Source of the DNA: Bacillota bacterium
GTDB lineage: Bacteria > Bacillota_E > Sulfobacillia > Sulfobacillales > Sulfobacillaceae
DNA length: 5,809 nucleotides
Direction: 5' to 3'
NCBI GenBank assembly: GCA_021802375.1
Contig: JAKAAL010000315.1
Location: 1-5,809, forward strand
Shown: piece after piece, positions 1 through 5,809 of the stretch
Numbering within the stretch: position 1 is the first letter of the stretch
Layout: each line of letters begins with the position of its first letter
The notes under the pieces: generated by a model
Databases searched by the model: none
The model's input: the letters and a program-made list of their open reading frames with translations, nothing else
Told to the model about the DNA's origin: nothing
Position numbers and translations under genes: made by a program

Positions 1-739
1 TGCGAAACGCTTTCTTTGGGGCCAAAATCTCCAATCTGTGGACAGCGGCAAGTATCCGATCGTGTTTTTACCACCTGTGACGATGGGCTTGTTAGCATCT
101 GTTCTGGCCCGATTATCAGGTCCAGCGCTAATAGCAGGAAATTCCCCATGGGAGGACCAACGCGAGCAACCTGTTCTGTCTTCTTTGTTAAGCATTTTAA
201 GTGATGCGGTCATTCCTGACGGGCCGCGGACGGGACCGTTTGACGACGAGGGTACAGCTACAGGTACATGGCCGTTAATTGAGCAAGGCGTCTTAAAGAA
301 TTTTGTTTTGGACCGAGATGCTGCTAGACGCCTAGGCTTCGAGCCTCTCGGAATGGGATACCGTGCATCGCCTAATGCCTTGCCTATGTCGTTGCCAGCC
401 AATTTGGTGATTAGCCCTGGTATGGCACCTCTTGCCGAGATGCTTACTCGTTTTCCTCGTTTGTTGATATTAAACGGGTGGATTGGTGGACGTCCGACCA
501 ACCCATTGCGTGGAGACATTTCTGGTAATGCGAGTGACTTGTATTACGTCGACCACGGGTTCGTCACGGGGCGTGTGAAAAATGCGGTTGTTAGCGTAAA
601 CGTATTCGACGCATTGTCTCATCAGCTATTGGAAGTAGGCCAAGAGGTCACTTGGGCAACCCAAGGAATGATGCAGGCGGCACCTGGTAAATTCCCGCCA
701 TTGTTGATTGATCAGGTGGACGTTGCCGTGAGGCATTAG
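1..739 (+). CDS. TldE/PmbA-like peptidase-family protein, C-terminal half (5' end outside window)
   Basis: The reading frame is open from base 2 and ends in TAG at 737-739, giving 245 visible residues. The family is usually about 440-450 residues, so a little under half is missing on the left; the GTG at 38 is internal, not the start. The C-terminal domain of the TldD/PmbA family is recognisable: a PIVFLPPVTMGLLASVLARL segment, the DDEGT block (242-256) followed by a LIEQGVLKNFVLDRDAARRLG-like stretch, a RASPNALP segment, an LVISPG turn, GDISGNAS, and a closing FDALSHQLLEVGQEV helix. I see no HExxxH zinc motif where TldD carries it, which points to the non-metal TldE (PmbA) partner. In the family, TldD and TldE form a cytoplasmic protease that degrades or matures small peptides, such as microcin precursors. 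A tldD-like gene probably lies just upstream (inference). The next gene starts 81 bases downstream. Confidence 0.85.
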   Translation, partial: AKRFLWGQNLQSVDSGKYPIVFLPPVTMGLLASVLARLSGPALIAGNSPWEDQREQPVLSSLLSILSDAVIPDGPRTGPFDDEGTATGTWPLIEQGVLKNFVLDRDAARRLGFEPLGMGYRASPNALPMSLPANLVISPGMAPLAEMLTRFPRLLILNGWIGGRPTNPLRGDISGNASDLYYVDHGFVTGRVKNAVVSVNVFDALSHQLLEVGQEVTWATQGMMQAAPGKFPPLLIDQVDVAVRH

Positions 740-806
740 TAAAAAATGCTGCGCCATAGACCCGGAAAAACATCTTAAGGTTTCCACCCAGAACACACCC
801 TAGATT

Positions 807-812
807 AGGAGG
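807..812 (+). promoter_or_regulatory. Strong ribosome binding site of the binding-protein gene
   Basis: A full AGGAGG lies 8 bases before the ATG at 821. It is the best-placed consensus Shine-Dalgarno in the window and fits a binding protein that must be made in excess over its permease. The 740-820 gap that holds it shows no convincing promoter boxes or terminator hairpin. The only pairing I see is a weak 5-bp GGAAA/TTTCC stem (764-768 with 781-785). Confidence 0.8.
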
Positions 813-820
813 TATCAATC

Positions 821-2554
821 ATGGAAAGAATTCGCCGCCGTACCCCTGCGATTGTATTGGGAACGGCGCTCGGCATTGCCCCTATTATATTAGCGGGATG
901 TGGGACACCCAATGCAGCACAACCCACGACTAAATCCAACGTATCCCAACCGGTTCACGGCGGCACTATTATCCAAGCACTAGGACCGTTAGTGGCGATT
1001 AACTGGTATCAGCCCTTGCGACCGGTGGCGTATAACAGTTTGTACGATGCTTGGGCGGCAAGTTTGATGTATAAAGGGCTATTCCACATTGCGCCCAACG
1101 GCACCATCGACTTTTCGCGGAGTATCGCAAGTGCGATTTCGTGGAACAAGGCAGGCACAGTCTATACCGTGAAAATGAATCCTAAGTGGTATTGGTCTGA
1201 TGGTGCCCCAGTCACCGCACAAGATGTTCAATTTACCTGGAAACTGATTCAAGCCGCTAGTTCCTCTAACGCACCGGCACCATGGCCTTATGCAGGCGCA
1301 GGATCAGGAGGAGTGCCACAACTCATTAAGAGTTTTCAGGTCATCAATGCCCATGAGTTCCAAATCACCCTGACGAATCCCGTCAACCAAGTGTGGTTTG
1401 AATACAATGGGTTGGGTGATTTTATGCCACTTCCGGCCCAAGCATGGGATCTGCATCCGAACAACCTCGATCAAGAATTGAGTTATTTAGCCAGTAACGG
1501 CAATAACGTAAACTTCTTTAAAGTGGTTGACGGGCCATTTCGTCTGACCAACGCCATTCAAAACGTGTCGTGGACTTTTACACCCAACTCGCACTACGAC
1601 GGGCATAAGCCTTATATTAATAAGTTTGTGTTGGCGTATCAGACGTCGGAAACCTCTGAGGTTAACGGGTTAAAAACAGGAACGGTGCAAGTGGGGTATT
1701 TGCCCTTGTCAATGTACAGTGTGCGCAGCCAGTTAACGAACGACACTCTCAACACATCCTACAACTATAGCATTGACCGCACCATTTTGAACTTTCGAAG
1801 CCCCAGTGTGGGCACTATTCTGCGTCAATTGCCGGTACGTCAGGCCATGCAAATGGGTATTGATCAGCAGTCCATTATCCAGGCACTCTATAATGGGATG
1901 GGGGTACCCGGAACCGGTCCGGTGCCATTGCATCCTAAAACGTTTCTAGCCCCACAATTGAGCCACCCTCTCTACCCCTTTAATATTAAGGCGGGGATTC
2001 AGTTGCTGAACAAAAATGGATGGCATTTGGTCAACAATGTCATGACCAACAGCAAGGGTCAACAATTGTCCTTTAACATGGAGTACAATGCGGGCAGTAG
2101 CACCACTTTGGCCATGGTGCAAATTATGCAGCAAGACTGGGCCAAGGAAGGCATCAAAGTTTCGCTTAGTCCTCTACCATTTGCAACGATGTTGCAATAT
2201 CACCATCAACCTACAAAGTGGGAAATTCAAACCGGTCTCGGGTGGAGTTATGGAGGAAGTTATCCGACGGGGGGCGGGATGTACGCCAGTAATGGCGGAT
2301 ATAACTTCTATGGATACTCTAATCAGGCCATGGATTCCTTGATTGCCGCCACTCATTCACCGCAACCGTCTGTGGCCTCTTCACAAAAGGCCTTGGATAA
2401 TTACCAATTATTTGCAGCTCATCATTTACCAAACTTGTGGATGCCGGTGCCAGAAGGTCTTGGAGAAGTGGAAAACACTGTGCATGGCGTACGTTCTTCA
2501 GCCAATAGCTTTACTGAATCGATCTCTCCCCAATATTGGTGGATTAGCCACTAA
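821..2554 (+). CDS. Lipoprotein substrate-binding protein of a peptide-type ABC transporter (SBP family 5, DppA/OppA-like)
   Basis: This 577-residue protein captures the transporter's ligand outside the membrane. It begins with a basic tip (MERIRRR), a hydrophobic stretch, and a lipobox LAGC in which Cys27 would be lipidated by Lgt. The family-5 signature follows at about 106-140: SWNKAGTVYTVKMNPKWYWS, then DG, P and VTAQDVQFTWK. Length is normal for the dipeptide/oligopeptide/nickel group. The ATG at 821 is fixed by AGGAGG 8 bases upstream and by the signal peptide that follows at once. The mature protein is very poor in charge (by eye about 27 Asp+Glu and 28 Lys+Arg in about 550 residues) and rich in Asn, Gln, Ser, Thr and Tyr. 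It is first in the cluster, 49 bases before the two permease genes. A peptide ligand is likely from the neighbouring peptidases, but family 5 also binds nickel, glutathione, opines and sugars, so the substrate stays open. Confidence 0.95.
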   Translation: MERIRRRTPAIVLGTALGIAPIILAGCGTPNAAQPTTKSNVSQPVHGGTIIQALGPLVAINWYQPLRPVAYNSLYDAWAASLMYKGLFHIAPNGTIDFSRSIASAISWNKAGTVYTVKMNPKWYWSDGAPVTAQDVQFTWKLIQAASSSNAPAPWPYAGAGSGGVPQLIKSFQVINAHEFQITLTNPVNQVWFEYNGLGDFMPLPAQAWDLHPNNLDQELSYLASNGNNVNFFKVVDGPFRLTNAIQNVSWTFTPNSHYDGHKPYINKFVLAYQTSETSEVNGLKTGTVQVGYLPLSMYSVRSQLTNDTLNTSYNYSIDRTILNFRSPSVGTILRQLPVRQAMQMGIDQQSIIQALYNGMGVPGTGPVPLHPKTFLAPQLSHPLYPFNIKAGIQLLNKNGWHLVNNVMTNSKGQQLSFNMEYNAGSSTTLAMVQIMQQDWAKEGIKVSLSPLPFATMLQYHHQPTKWEIQTGLGWSYGGSYPTGGGMYASNGGYNFYGYSNQAMDSLIAATHSPQPSVASSQKALDNYQLFAAHHLPNLWMPVPEGLGEVENTVHGVRSSANSFTESISPQYWWISH

Positions 2555-2584
2555 TCGAAAAGAGGTTAGGAAGGCGACATTTTT

Positions 2585-2590
2585 AAGGAG
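2585..2590 (+). promoter_or_regulatory. Ribosome binding site of the first permease gene
   Basis: AAGGAG stands 13 bases before the ATG at 2604, somewhat farther than usual. The open frame continues upstream to 2343 inside the binding-protein gene, but there it has no family resemblance. The ATG at 2604 gives a 310-residue protein of normal length, so this site supports the later start. Confidence 0.55.
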
Positions 2591-2603
2591 TGAAGCGACG
2601 GAT

Positions 2604-3536
2604 ATGGTACATTCTGAAAGTAGTCGTTTAGATGCAGATAACCTGGATCTCGAGGGGCCCGAAGAAACCGGGCCCTCGGGATCCCGATTTCGACGAATCT
2701 TTTGGCACCATCCGCTTGCCTGGCTGGGAATTGTCGGGATTACGCTGTTAACGGGATTCTCATTTTTGGGTCCCGTACTCTATCGTGCGAGTCCTTACAC
2801 CCTGCATCTCACGTCCATTTTGAAACCACCTTCTGCAGGGTATCCTTTAGGTACCAATAACTTGGGACGCAATATGTTAGCGCGTTTGATGCTGGGAGGG
2901 CAAACCTCCCTGGAGGTAGGCTTTGCAGCGGCTGTGTCCGCCATGGCCATCGGAATTGTTTATGGTTTGGTGGCAGGTTATGTCGGCGGCTGGGTTGATG
3001 CAGTAATGATGCGTTTTGTGGATTTATTGCGCTCAATTCCTGGGCTCTTCCTGTTGATTTTTCTCGATTCTCTGGTTACACCCAGTCCTGGGCTACTCAT
3101 TCTCCTGATCGCTTTCACGTCGTGGCATGGGGTAAGTCGATTAGTACGGGCAGAAGTCCTTTCGCTTAAGCGCCGACTCTTTGTCGAAGCCTCTCAGGCC
3201 CTAGGAGCTGGACCTGGACACATTGCATGGAAACATTTGCTGCCCAATATTTTAGGCACGGTGATTGTAGCAACCACATTTATGATAGCGGACGCTGTGC
3301 TCGTAATTGCCAGCCTGAGTTTCCTGGGAATGGGCCTACCGCCGCCTATTCCCAATTGGGGAGCCATGTTGGCCGACGCCATGGCGTATTTGCCGCAGCA
3401 TGCATGGTGGCTGGTATATCCTCCGGGGTTAGCCGTGTTATGGACAATTCTTTCCATTAGCTTTATTGGGGATGCATTTCGAGCGGCGCTGGACACCCGT
3501 ATGGATTCCAGCTTTCGGGGAGGGAAAGTATCATGA
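2604..3536 (+). CDS. Peptide-type ABC transporter permease, DppC/OppC-like
   Basis: This 310-residue inner-membrane protein forms one half of the translocation channel. It has a hydrophilic, acidic N-terminal tail (1-35) and a first membrane helix at about 37-59. The family hallmark PLGTNNLGRNMLARLMLGGQ follows at 81-100, then helices at about 100-125, 140-155 and 160-175. The cytoplasmic EAA loop (VEASQALGAGPGHIAWKHLL, about 194-213) is where the ATPase docks. The ASLSFLGMGLPPPIPNWGAM segment (about 236-254) is typical of DppC/OppC. I chose ATG 2604 because it gives the usual family length and the AAGGAG at 2585-2590 precedes it. The stop overlaps the next permease start by four bases (ATGA), so the two are surely co-translated. 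In classical dpp/opp operons the B-type permease comes first; here the order is reversed. A strong inverted repeat lies in the codons of the N-terminal tail (2651-2678). Confidence 0.95.
   Translation: MVHSESSRLDADNLDLEGPEETGPSGSRFRRIFWHHPLAWLGIVGITLLTGFSFLGPVLYRASPYTLHLTSILKPPSAGYPLGTNNLGRNMLARLMLGGQTSLEVGFAAAVSAMAIGIVYGLVAGYVGGWVDAVMMRFVDLLRSIPGLFLLIFLDSLVTPSPGLLILLIAFTSWHGVSRLVRAEVLSLKRRLFVEASQALGAGPGHIAWKHLLPNILGTVIVATTFMIADAVLVIASLSFLGMGLPPPIPNWGAMLADAMAYLPQHAWWLVYPPGLAVLWTILSISFIGDAFRAALDTRMDSSFRGGKVS
2651..2678 (+). repeat. GC-rich inverted repeat (hairpin) near the 5' end of the first permease gene
   Basis: CGAGGGGCCCG (2651-2661) can pair with CGGGCCCTCG (2669-2678). This makes a 10-bp almost all-GC stem with one bulged G and a 7-base loop. 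It starts 47 bases after the permease start and about 100 bases after the binding-protein stop, within codons for a non-conserved acidic tail. No T-run follows, so it is not an intrinsic terminator. In several binding-protein operons a stem-loop between binding-protein and permease genes protects the upstream message and lowers permease output. That role here is inference. Confidence 0.5.
3517..3524 (+). promoter_or_regulatory. Ribosome binding site of the second permease gene
   Basis: GGGGAGGG, lying inside the last codons of the upstream permease, sits 8 bases before the ATG at 3533 and 11 before the adjacent ATG at 3536. It favours 3533, which also gives the ATGA stop/start overlap expected for translational coupling of two permease subunits made one to one. 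Confidence 0.6.
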
Positions 3537-4486
3537 TGAAATATAGTGTGGCACGGCTCTTTCAGGCGGTTCCCACACTGACGTTGCTGTCGATCATCAG
3601 CTTTTTGCTCATTCACGTGGTGCCCGGGGGGCCGGCTGTAGTTATGCTCGGGGATAAAGCTACGCCGGCGCTCGTCGCTCAGATCAACCGGTCTTTAGGA
3701 TTAAATAAGCCTTTGTGGATGCAATATGGAATTTGGTTGGGGCAACTACTGCGGGGGAATTTAGGGTATGCGTACTCGTATCACCAGAGTGTAGCCAGCC
3801 TTATCGCTATTAATCTGCCGCGAACCTTAATTTTGGTCGTGACTGCGATCGCTATTTCGCATGTGATTGCAATTATCGTAGGAATATATCAAGCAGCACA
3901 CCGAGATCAACCCATTGACCATATGTTGACTGCCCTATTGTATTTTCTCTACGCTATGCCGACATTTTGGCTTGGCGTACTAATGGTTTCTATTTTTTCC
4001 ATTACCCTTGGGTGGTTTCCTTCTGGAGGGTTATATAATCCTTTGCTGACTCAACCAACCATTGGATCGTATGTCGATCATTTAATTCTGCCAGCTTCCG
4101 TACTAGTTATCGGTTCCGTGGCTGGATGGGGTCGTTATATGCGTTCGTCAATGTCTGAGACTCTGGTCCAAGATTACATTCGAACTGCTCGAGCGAAAGG
4201 CCTGAGTGAAAGGGCAATATTGGTTCGACATGCTTTAAAAAACTCGTTACTTCCCCTCATAACGCTAATGGGGATGTCATTGCCGGGGCTCTTCAGTGGG
4301 GCTCTGATTATCGAAATCATCTTTGATTATCCTGGGATGGGACTGCTGTTTTGGAACGCTGCCCAACAACGGGATTATCCCATTTTGTTAGGCATTGTAA
4401 TTATGGTAGGGGTTTTAACCATTTTAGGCAATTTGCTCGCCGACCTACTTTATGCCGTCGTAGATCCACGAATTCAATACCAGTAA
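3533..4486 (+). CDS. Peptide-type ABC transporter permease, DppB/OppB-like
   Basis: This 317-residue inner-membrane protein is the second half of the channel and pairs with the DppC-like subunit encoded just before it. The N-terminal helix (about 8-31) leads into VVPGGPAVVMLGDKA and a LGLNKPLWMQYGIWLGQLLR segment, both typical of OppB/DppB. Further helices lie at about 95-120, 130-160, 183-200, 235-262 and 283-308. The EAA loop YIRTARAKGLSERAILVRHA (215-234) contacts the ATPase. The family signature FDYPGMG (264-270), a DYP (281-283) and the C-terminal VDPRI complete the match. The first ATG (3533) is preferred over the adjacent one at 3536 because of SD spacing and the ATGA overlap. No ATPase genes follow in this window. 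The next gene starts 75 bases later with no terminator between, so read-through is likely. Confidence 0.95.
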   Translation: MMKYSVARLFQAVPTLTLLSIISFLLIHVVPGGPAVVMLGDKATPALVAQINRSLGLNKPLWMQYGIWLGQLLRGNLGYAYSYHQSVASLIAINLPRTLILVVTAIAISHVIAIIVGIYQAAHRDQPIDHMLTALLYFLYAMPTFWLGVLMVSIFSITLGWFPSGGLYNPLLTQPTIGSYVDHLILPASVLVIGSVAGWGRYMRSSMSETLVQDYIRTARAKGLSERAILVRHALKNSLLPLITLMGMSLPGLFSGALIIEIIFDYPGMGLLFWNAAQQRDYPILLGIVIMVGVLTILGNLLADLLYAVVDPRIQYQ

Positions 4487-4539
4487 AAAAGTTTTACACC
4501 GGCAGACACATTCCTCAAGGTCTTGCCATGGGAATCCAC

Positions 4540-4547
4540 AAAGGAGG
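4540..4547 (+). promoter_or_regulatory. Ribosome binding site of the racemase gene, with unusually long spacing
   Basis: AAAGGAGG is an excellent anti-16S match but lies 14 bases before the ATG at 4562, longer than the usual 5-10. The start cannot move: an in-frame GTG at 4550 is followed at once by TAG, and the conserved KTLGILAGLGP begins two codons after the ATG. Confidence 0.6.
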
Positions 4548-4561
4548 CCGTGTAGCACATC

Positions 4562-5266
4562 ATGAGTAAAACGTTAGGGATATTAGCCGGACTCGGCCCG
4601 TTAGCGGGAGCCCATTTTTATCGCCGTTGCATCGAATTGACCCCGGCGTGTAGCGATGCCGAACACCTTTCGGTTGTGCTGATATCGGAACGGTCTATTC
4701 CGAGTCGTTTGGATCATTTAGCAAACCGTGGTCCGTCACCAGTGAAAGCGCTAGTCGCGGTGGCCCAACGCTTGGTCGGAGCCGGAGCGGAAGTGTTGGC
4801 AATCCCGTCGACAACCACCCACGCTTATTATTCAGAGATTGTTGCGAGCGTCACGATTCCGGTTCTCAATTTAGTCGATTTAGTGGCCCTGGAAATCGCC
4901 CGTCACGGATCCCTTCGGGCAGGCATTGTTGCTACTTCCCCCACGCGGGACTATGGATTGTACGATCAAGCGTTTGCGGAGTACGGTATACAAGCGGTGT
5001 ATCCTGACCCCAAGACCCAACAGGAAATTACGACGATTATCAATGGAGTCAAATCATCTGGCTCCAACGACTCGTGGGGCCGAAGGTTGGTTCAGACCAT
5101 GGGAGAGGCGTGGGCCCAAGATGCCGATAGTCTTGTATTGGCGTGTACGGAAACGCCGGTGGTGTTCCCGCGCGATAGCCTGAATCTGCAGACTGGAGAC
5201 CGTCAGGTTTTCGATGCAACTGACATTTTAGCCCGAGCGGCTATTGCGGCTTGCCAGCTAGAATAG
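4562..5266 (+). CDS. Aspartate/glutamate racemase-family protein with serine in place of the first catalytic cysteine
   Basis: This 234-residue cytoplasmic protein has the normal length and full fold of the Asp/Glu/hydantoin racemase family. It shows the opening KTLGILAGLGPLAG, an IPSRL block with Arg49, GLYDQAF, GVKSSG with Lys164, LVLACTETPVV with Cys195, and a closing FDATDILARAA helix. Family enzymes invert amino-acid stereochemistry without a cofactor, using two facing cysteines. Cys195 is present, but the usual first motif IPCNTAH reads IPSTTTH, with Ser83 encoded by TCG. Reaching TGC or TGT needs two base changes, so a single sequencing error is unlikely. Arg49 and Lys164 sit where PLP-independent aspartate racemases bind substrate. 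From memory, E. coli YgeA carries Thr at this position and still racemises L-Asp/L-Glu, so activity, perhaps one-sided, is possible. A one-cysteine decarboxylase or isomerase is the alternative. It lies between the transporter and an aminopeptidase gene, probably in the same operon. Confidence 0.87.
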   Translation: MSKTLGILAGLGPLAGAHFYRRCIELTPACSDAEHLSVVLISERSIPSRLDHLANRGPSPVKALVAVAQRLVGAGAEVLAIPSTTTHAYYSEIVASVTIPVLNLVDLVALEIARHGSLRAGIVATSPTRDYGLYDQAFAEYGIQAVYPDPKTQQEITTIINGVKSSGSNDSWGRRLVQTMGEAWAQDADSLVLACTETPVVFPRDSLNLQTGDRQVFDATDILARAAIAACQLE

Positions 5267-5298
5267 TCATGTGTCTCTCAATTTAAACGAAAAGGAAA

Positions 5299-5304
5299 GA
5301 AGGA
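5299..5304 (+). promoter_or_regulatory. Ribosome binding site of the aminopeptidase gene, one of two tandem Shine-Dalgarno matches
   Basis: GAAGGA lies 8 bases before the ATG at 5313. A second match, AAAGGA at 5291-5296, lies 9 bases before another ATG at 5306 that opens only a 14-codon frame. The pair of sites and starts sits in the 46-base gap after the racemase stop. Confidence 0.5.
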
Positions 5305-5312
5305 TATGGCTG

Positions 5313-5809
5313 ATGAGGACATGGACGATTACGGAACACATGGCGGGTAAGCCTCCGTCGATATGGATTATCCCGTGCGAGGTTTTTGAGATGGGGAGCC
5401 GCGCTTTGTGGGGTGAAGAAAGGCCTGTCCCGCAGATCCCTTTGGGATCATACGCCTCAATTATACATGGGGACGATTTAGTAATCCTCGTCAATGCCCC
5501 GCCAGCGCGCAAATTGCGGAGGATTGTATATTACGAGGCGGCGCGTATGGCAGCAAAGAGCGGTGGTTCAGCATTGGGTCTATGGCTTGCAGGTGTAGAC
5601 GGTGCGGTGTTGCCGTCTTTGATCGCAGGGGTGGAGCATGGATTGTATCGCTACCAGGACTCGTTCGCGTCTGTTCAAACGGTGACGGTTGTGGGGGATG
5701 CCGATATGCAACCAACACTGCGGATGCTTGCTCGAATTGCGGCGGCGCAATCGTGGACTCGGGATTGGGTCAATATTCCGCCTTATGAGAAACCTCCCGA
5801 GGGTAATGG
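5313..5809 (+). CDS. M17 leucyl aminopeptidase-like protein, N-terminal part (3' end outside window)
   Basis: The frame is open from ATG 5313 to the right edge, giving 165 complete codons. The match to family M17 rests on the end of the N-terminal domain: YYEAARMAAKSG (73-84), a LPSLIAGVEHGLYRYQDSF stretch (100-118) like the family's EGLLLGAYRFDRY, then SWTRDWVNIPP (147-157) like its ARDLVNTPP. These lead into the catalytic domain, whose metal ligands and NTDAEGRL motif would lie beyond the window. M17 enzymes are cytoplasmic hexamers that remove N-terminal residues from peptides using two metal ions. The N-terminal domain is divergent and a little shorter than in E. coli PepA, and PPYEKPPE replaces the usual PPN.xTPE. 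ATG 5313 is chosen for its SD; a later start would cut into the domain. It follows the racemase by 46 bases with no terminator. Because the catalytic half is unseen, activity cannot be judged. Confidence 0.8.
   Translation, partial: MRTWTITEHMAGKPPSIWIIPCEVFEMGSRALWGEERPVPQIPLGSYASIIHGDDLVILVNAPPARKLRRIVYYEAARMAAKSGGSALGLWLAGVDGAVLPSLIAGVEHGLYRYQDSFASVQTVTVVGDADMQPTLRMLARIAAAQSWTRDWVNIPPYEKPPEGN

Noticed and set aside
38..40. GTG as a possible start of the TldE/PmbA-like gene
   Set aside because: The frame is open to the left edge and the visible protein is only the C-terminal part of the family, so this codon is an internal valine.
740..820. Promoter or regulator box upstream of the binding-protein gene
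   Set aside because: I could not find a -35/-10 pair with proper spacing or a CodY-like palindrome; only the ribosome binding site is supported.
2343..2603. Upstream extension of the first permease frame
   Set aside because: It overlaps the binding-protein gene, has no permease similarity, and would give 397 residues instead of the usual 300 or so. ATG 2604 with AAGGAG upstream is better.
3194..3616. 140-codon open frame on the minus strand
   Set aside because: It is antisense to both permease genes across their conserved regions and shows no recognisable domain; a shadow of the coding strand.
4483..4527. Possible terminator after the second permease: GTAAAA/TTTTAC (4483-4497) and GGCAGAC/GTCTTGCC (4501-4527)
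   Set aside because: The first stem is six mostly A-T pairs with a 3-base loop. The second is seven pairs with a bulge and a 12-base loop. Neither is followed by a T-run, so neither supports termination.
5267..5718. Two minus-strand frames (5267-5512 and 5491-5718) at the right end
   Set aside because: Both are antisense to the M17-like gene, with no domain signal.
5582..5788. 68-codon cysteine-rich frame (CRCRRCG, CGGCRY, CSNCGG) resembling a small zinc-ribbon protein
   Set aside because: It lies wholly inside the M17-like gene in another frame, and the real frame there encodes recognisable family sequence up to RDWVNIPP. No ribosome binding site was seen before it.

Overview
The window is a dense, single-strand (+) stretch of bacterial chromosome with six genes, two of them cut by the window edges. 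The longest gap between genes is about 80 bases. From left to right they are: the C-terminal half of a TldE/PmbA-type protein (1-739); a lipoprotein substrate-binding protein of the dipeptide/oligopeptide/nickel ABC family (821-2554); its DppC/OppC-type permease (2604-3536); its DppB/OppB-type permease (3533-4486); an aspartate/glutamate racemase-family protein (4562-5266); and the N-terminal part of an M17 leucyl-aminopeptidase-like protein running off the right edge (from 5313). I found no RNA gene, mobile element, CRISPR array, convincing promoter or intrinsic terminator.

Organism: the strong AGGAGG-type ribosome binding sites, a Sec/Lgt lipoprotein signal and a base composition near 50% GC suggest a Bacillota-like Gram-positive. 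The mature part of the binding protein, which sits outside the membrane, is strikingly poor in charged residues: by eye about 5% Asp+Glu, against about 10% in the cytoplasmic racemase. That is typical of exported proteins of acidophiles. An acidophilic Bacillota such as Sulfobacillus or Alicyclobacillus is therefore plausible, but this is inference and no taxonomic marker is present.

How the genes fit together: all six products can be read as one peptide-use pathway. A peptide is captured outside the cell, passes through the two-subunit permease, and is cut inside by a TldD/E-type protease and a leucyl aminopeptidase. A racemase-family enzyme then acts on an acidic or related amino acid. The two transporter ATPases are absent from the window, and the permease order (C-type before B-type) is the reverse of the classical dpp/opp order. 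The substrate cannot be told from sequence.

The points most worth a second look are: serine in place of the first catalytic cysteine of the racemase; a strong hairpin just inside the first permease gene; the charge-poor binding protein; the missing ATPases; and a 14-codon Asp-rich ORF with its own Shine-Dalgarno that overlaps the aminopeptidase start. None of this amounts to a demonstrably new system. It is best described as a peptide import and degradation cassette with several unusual details.
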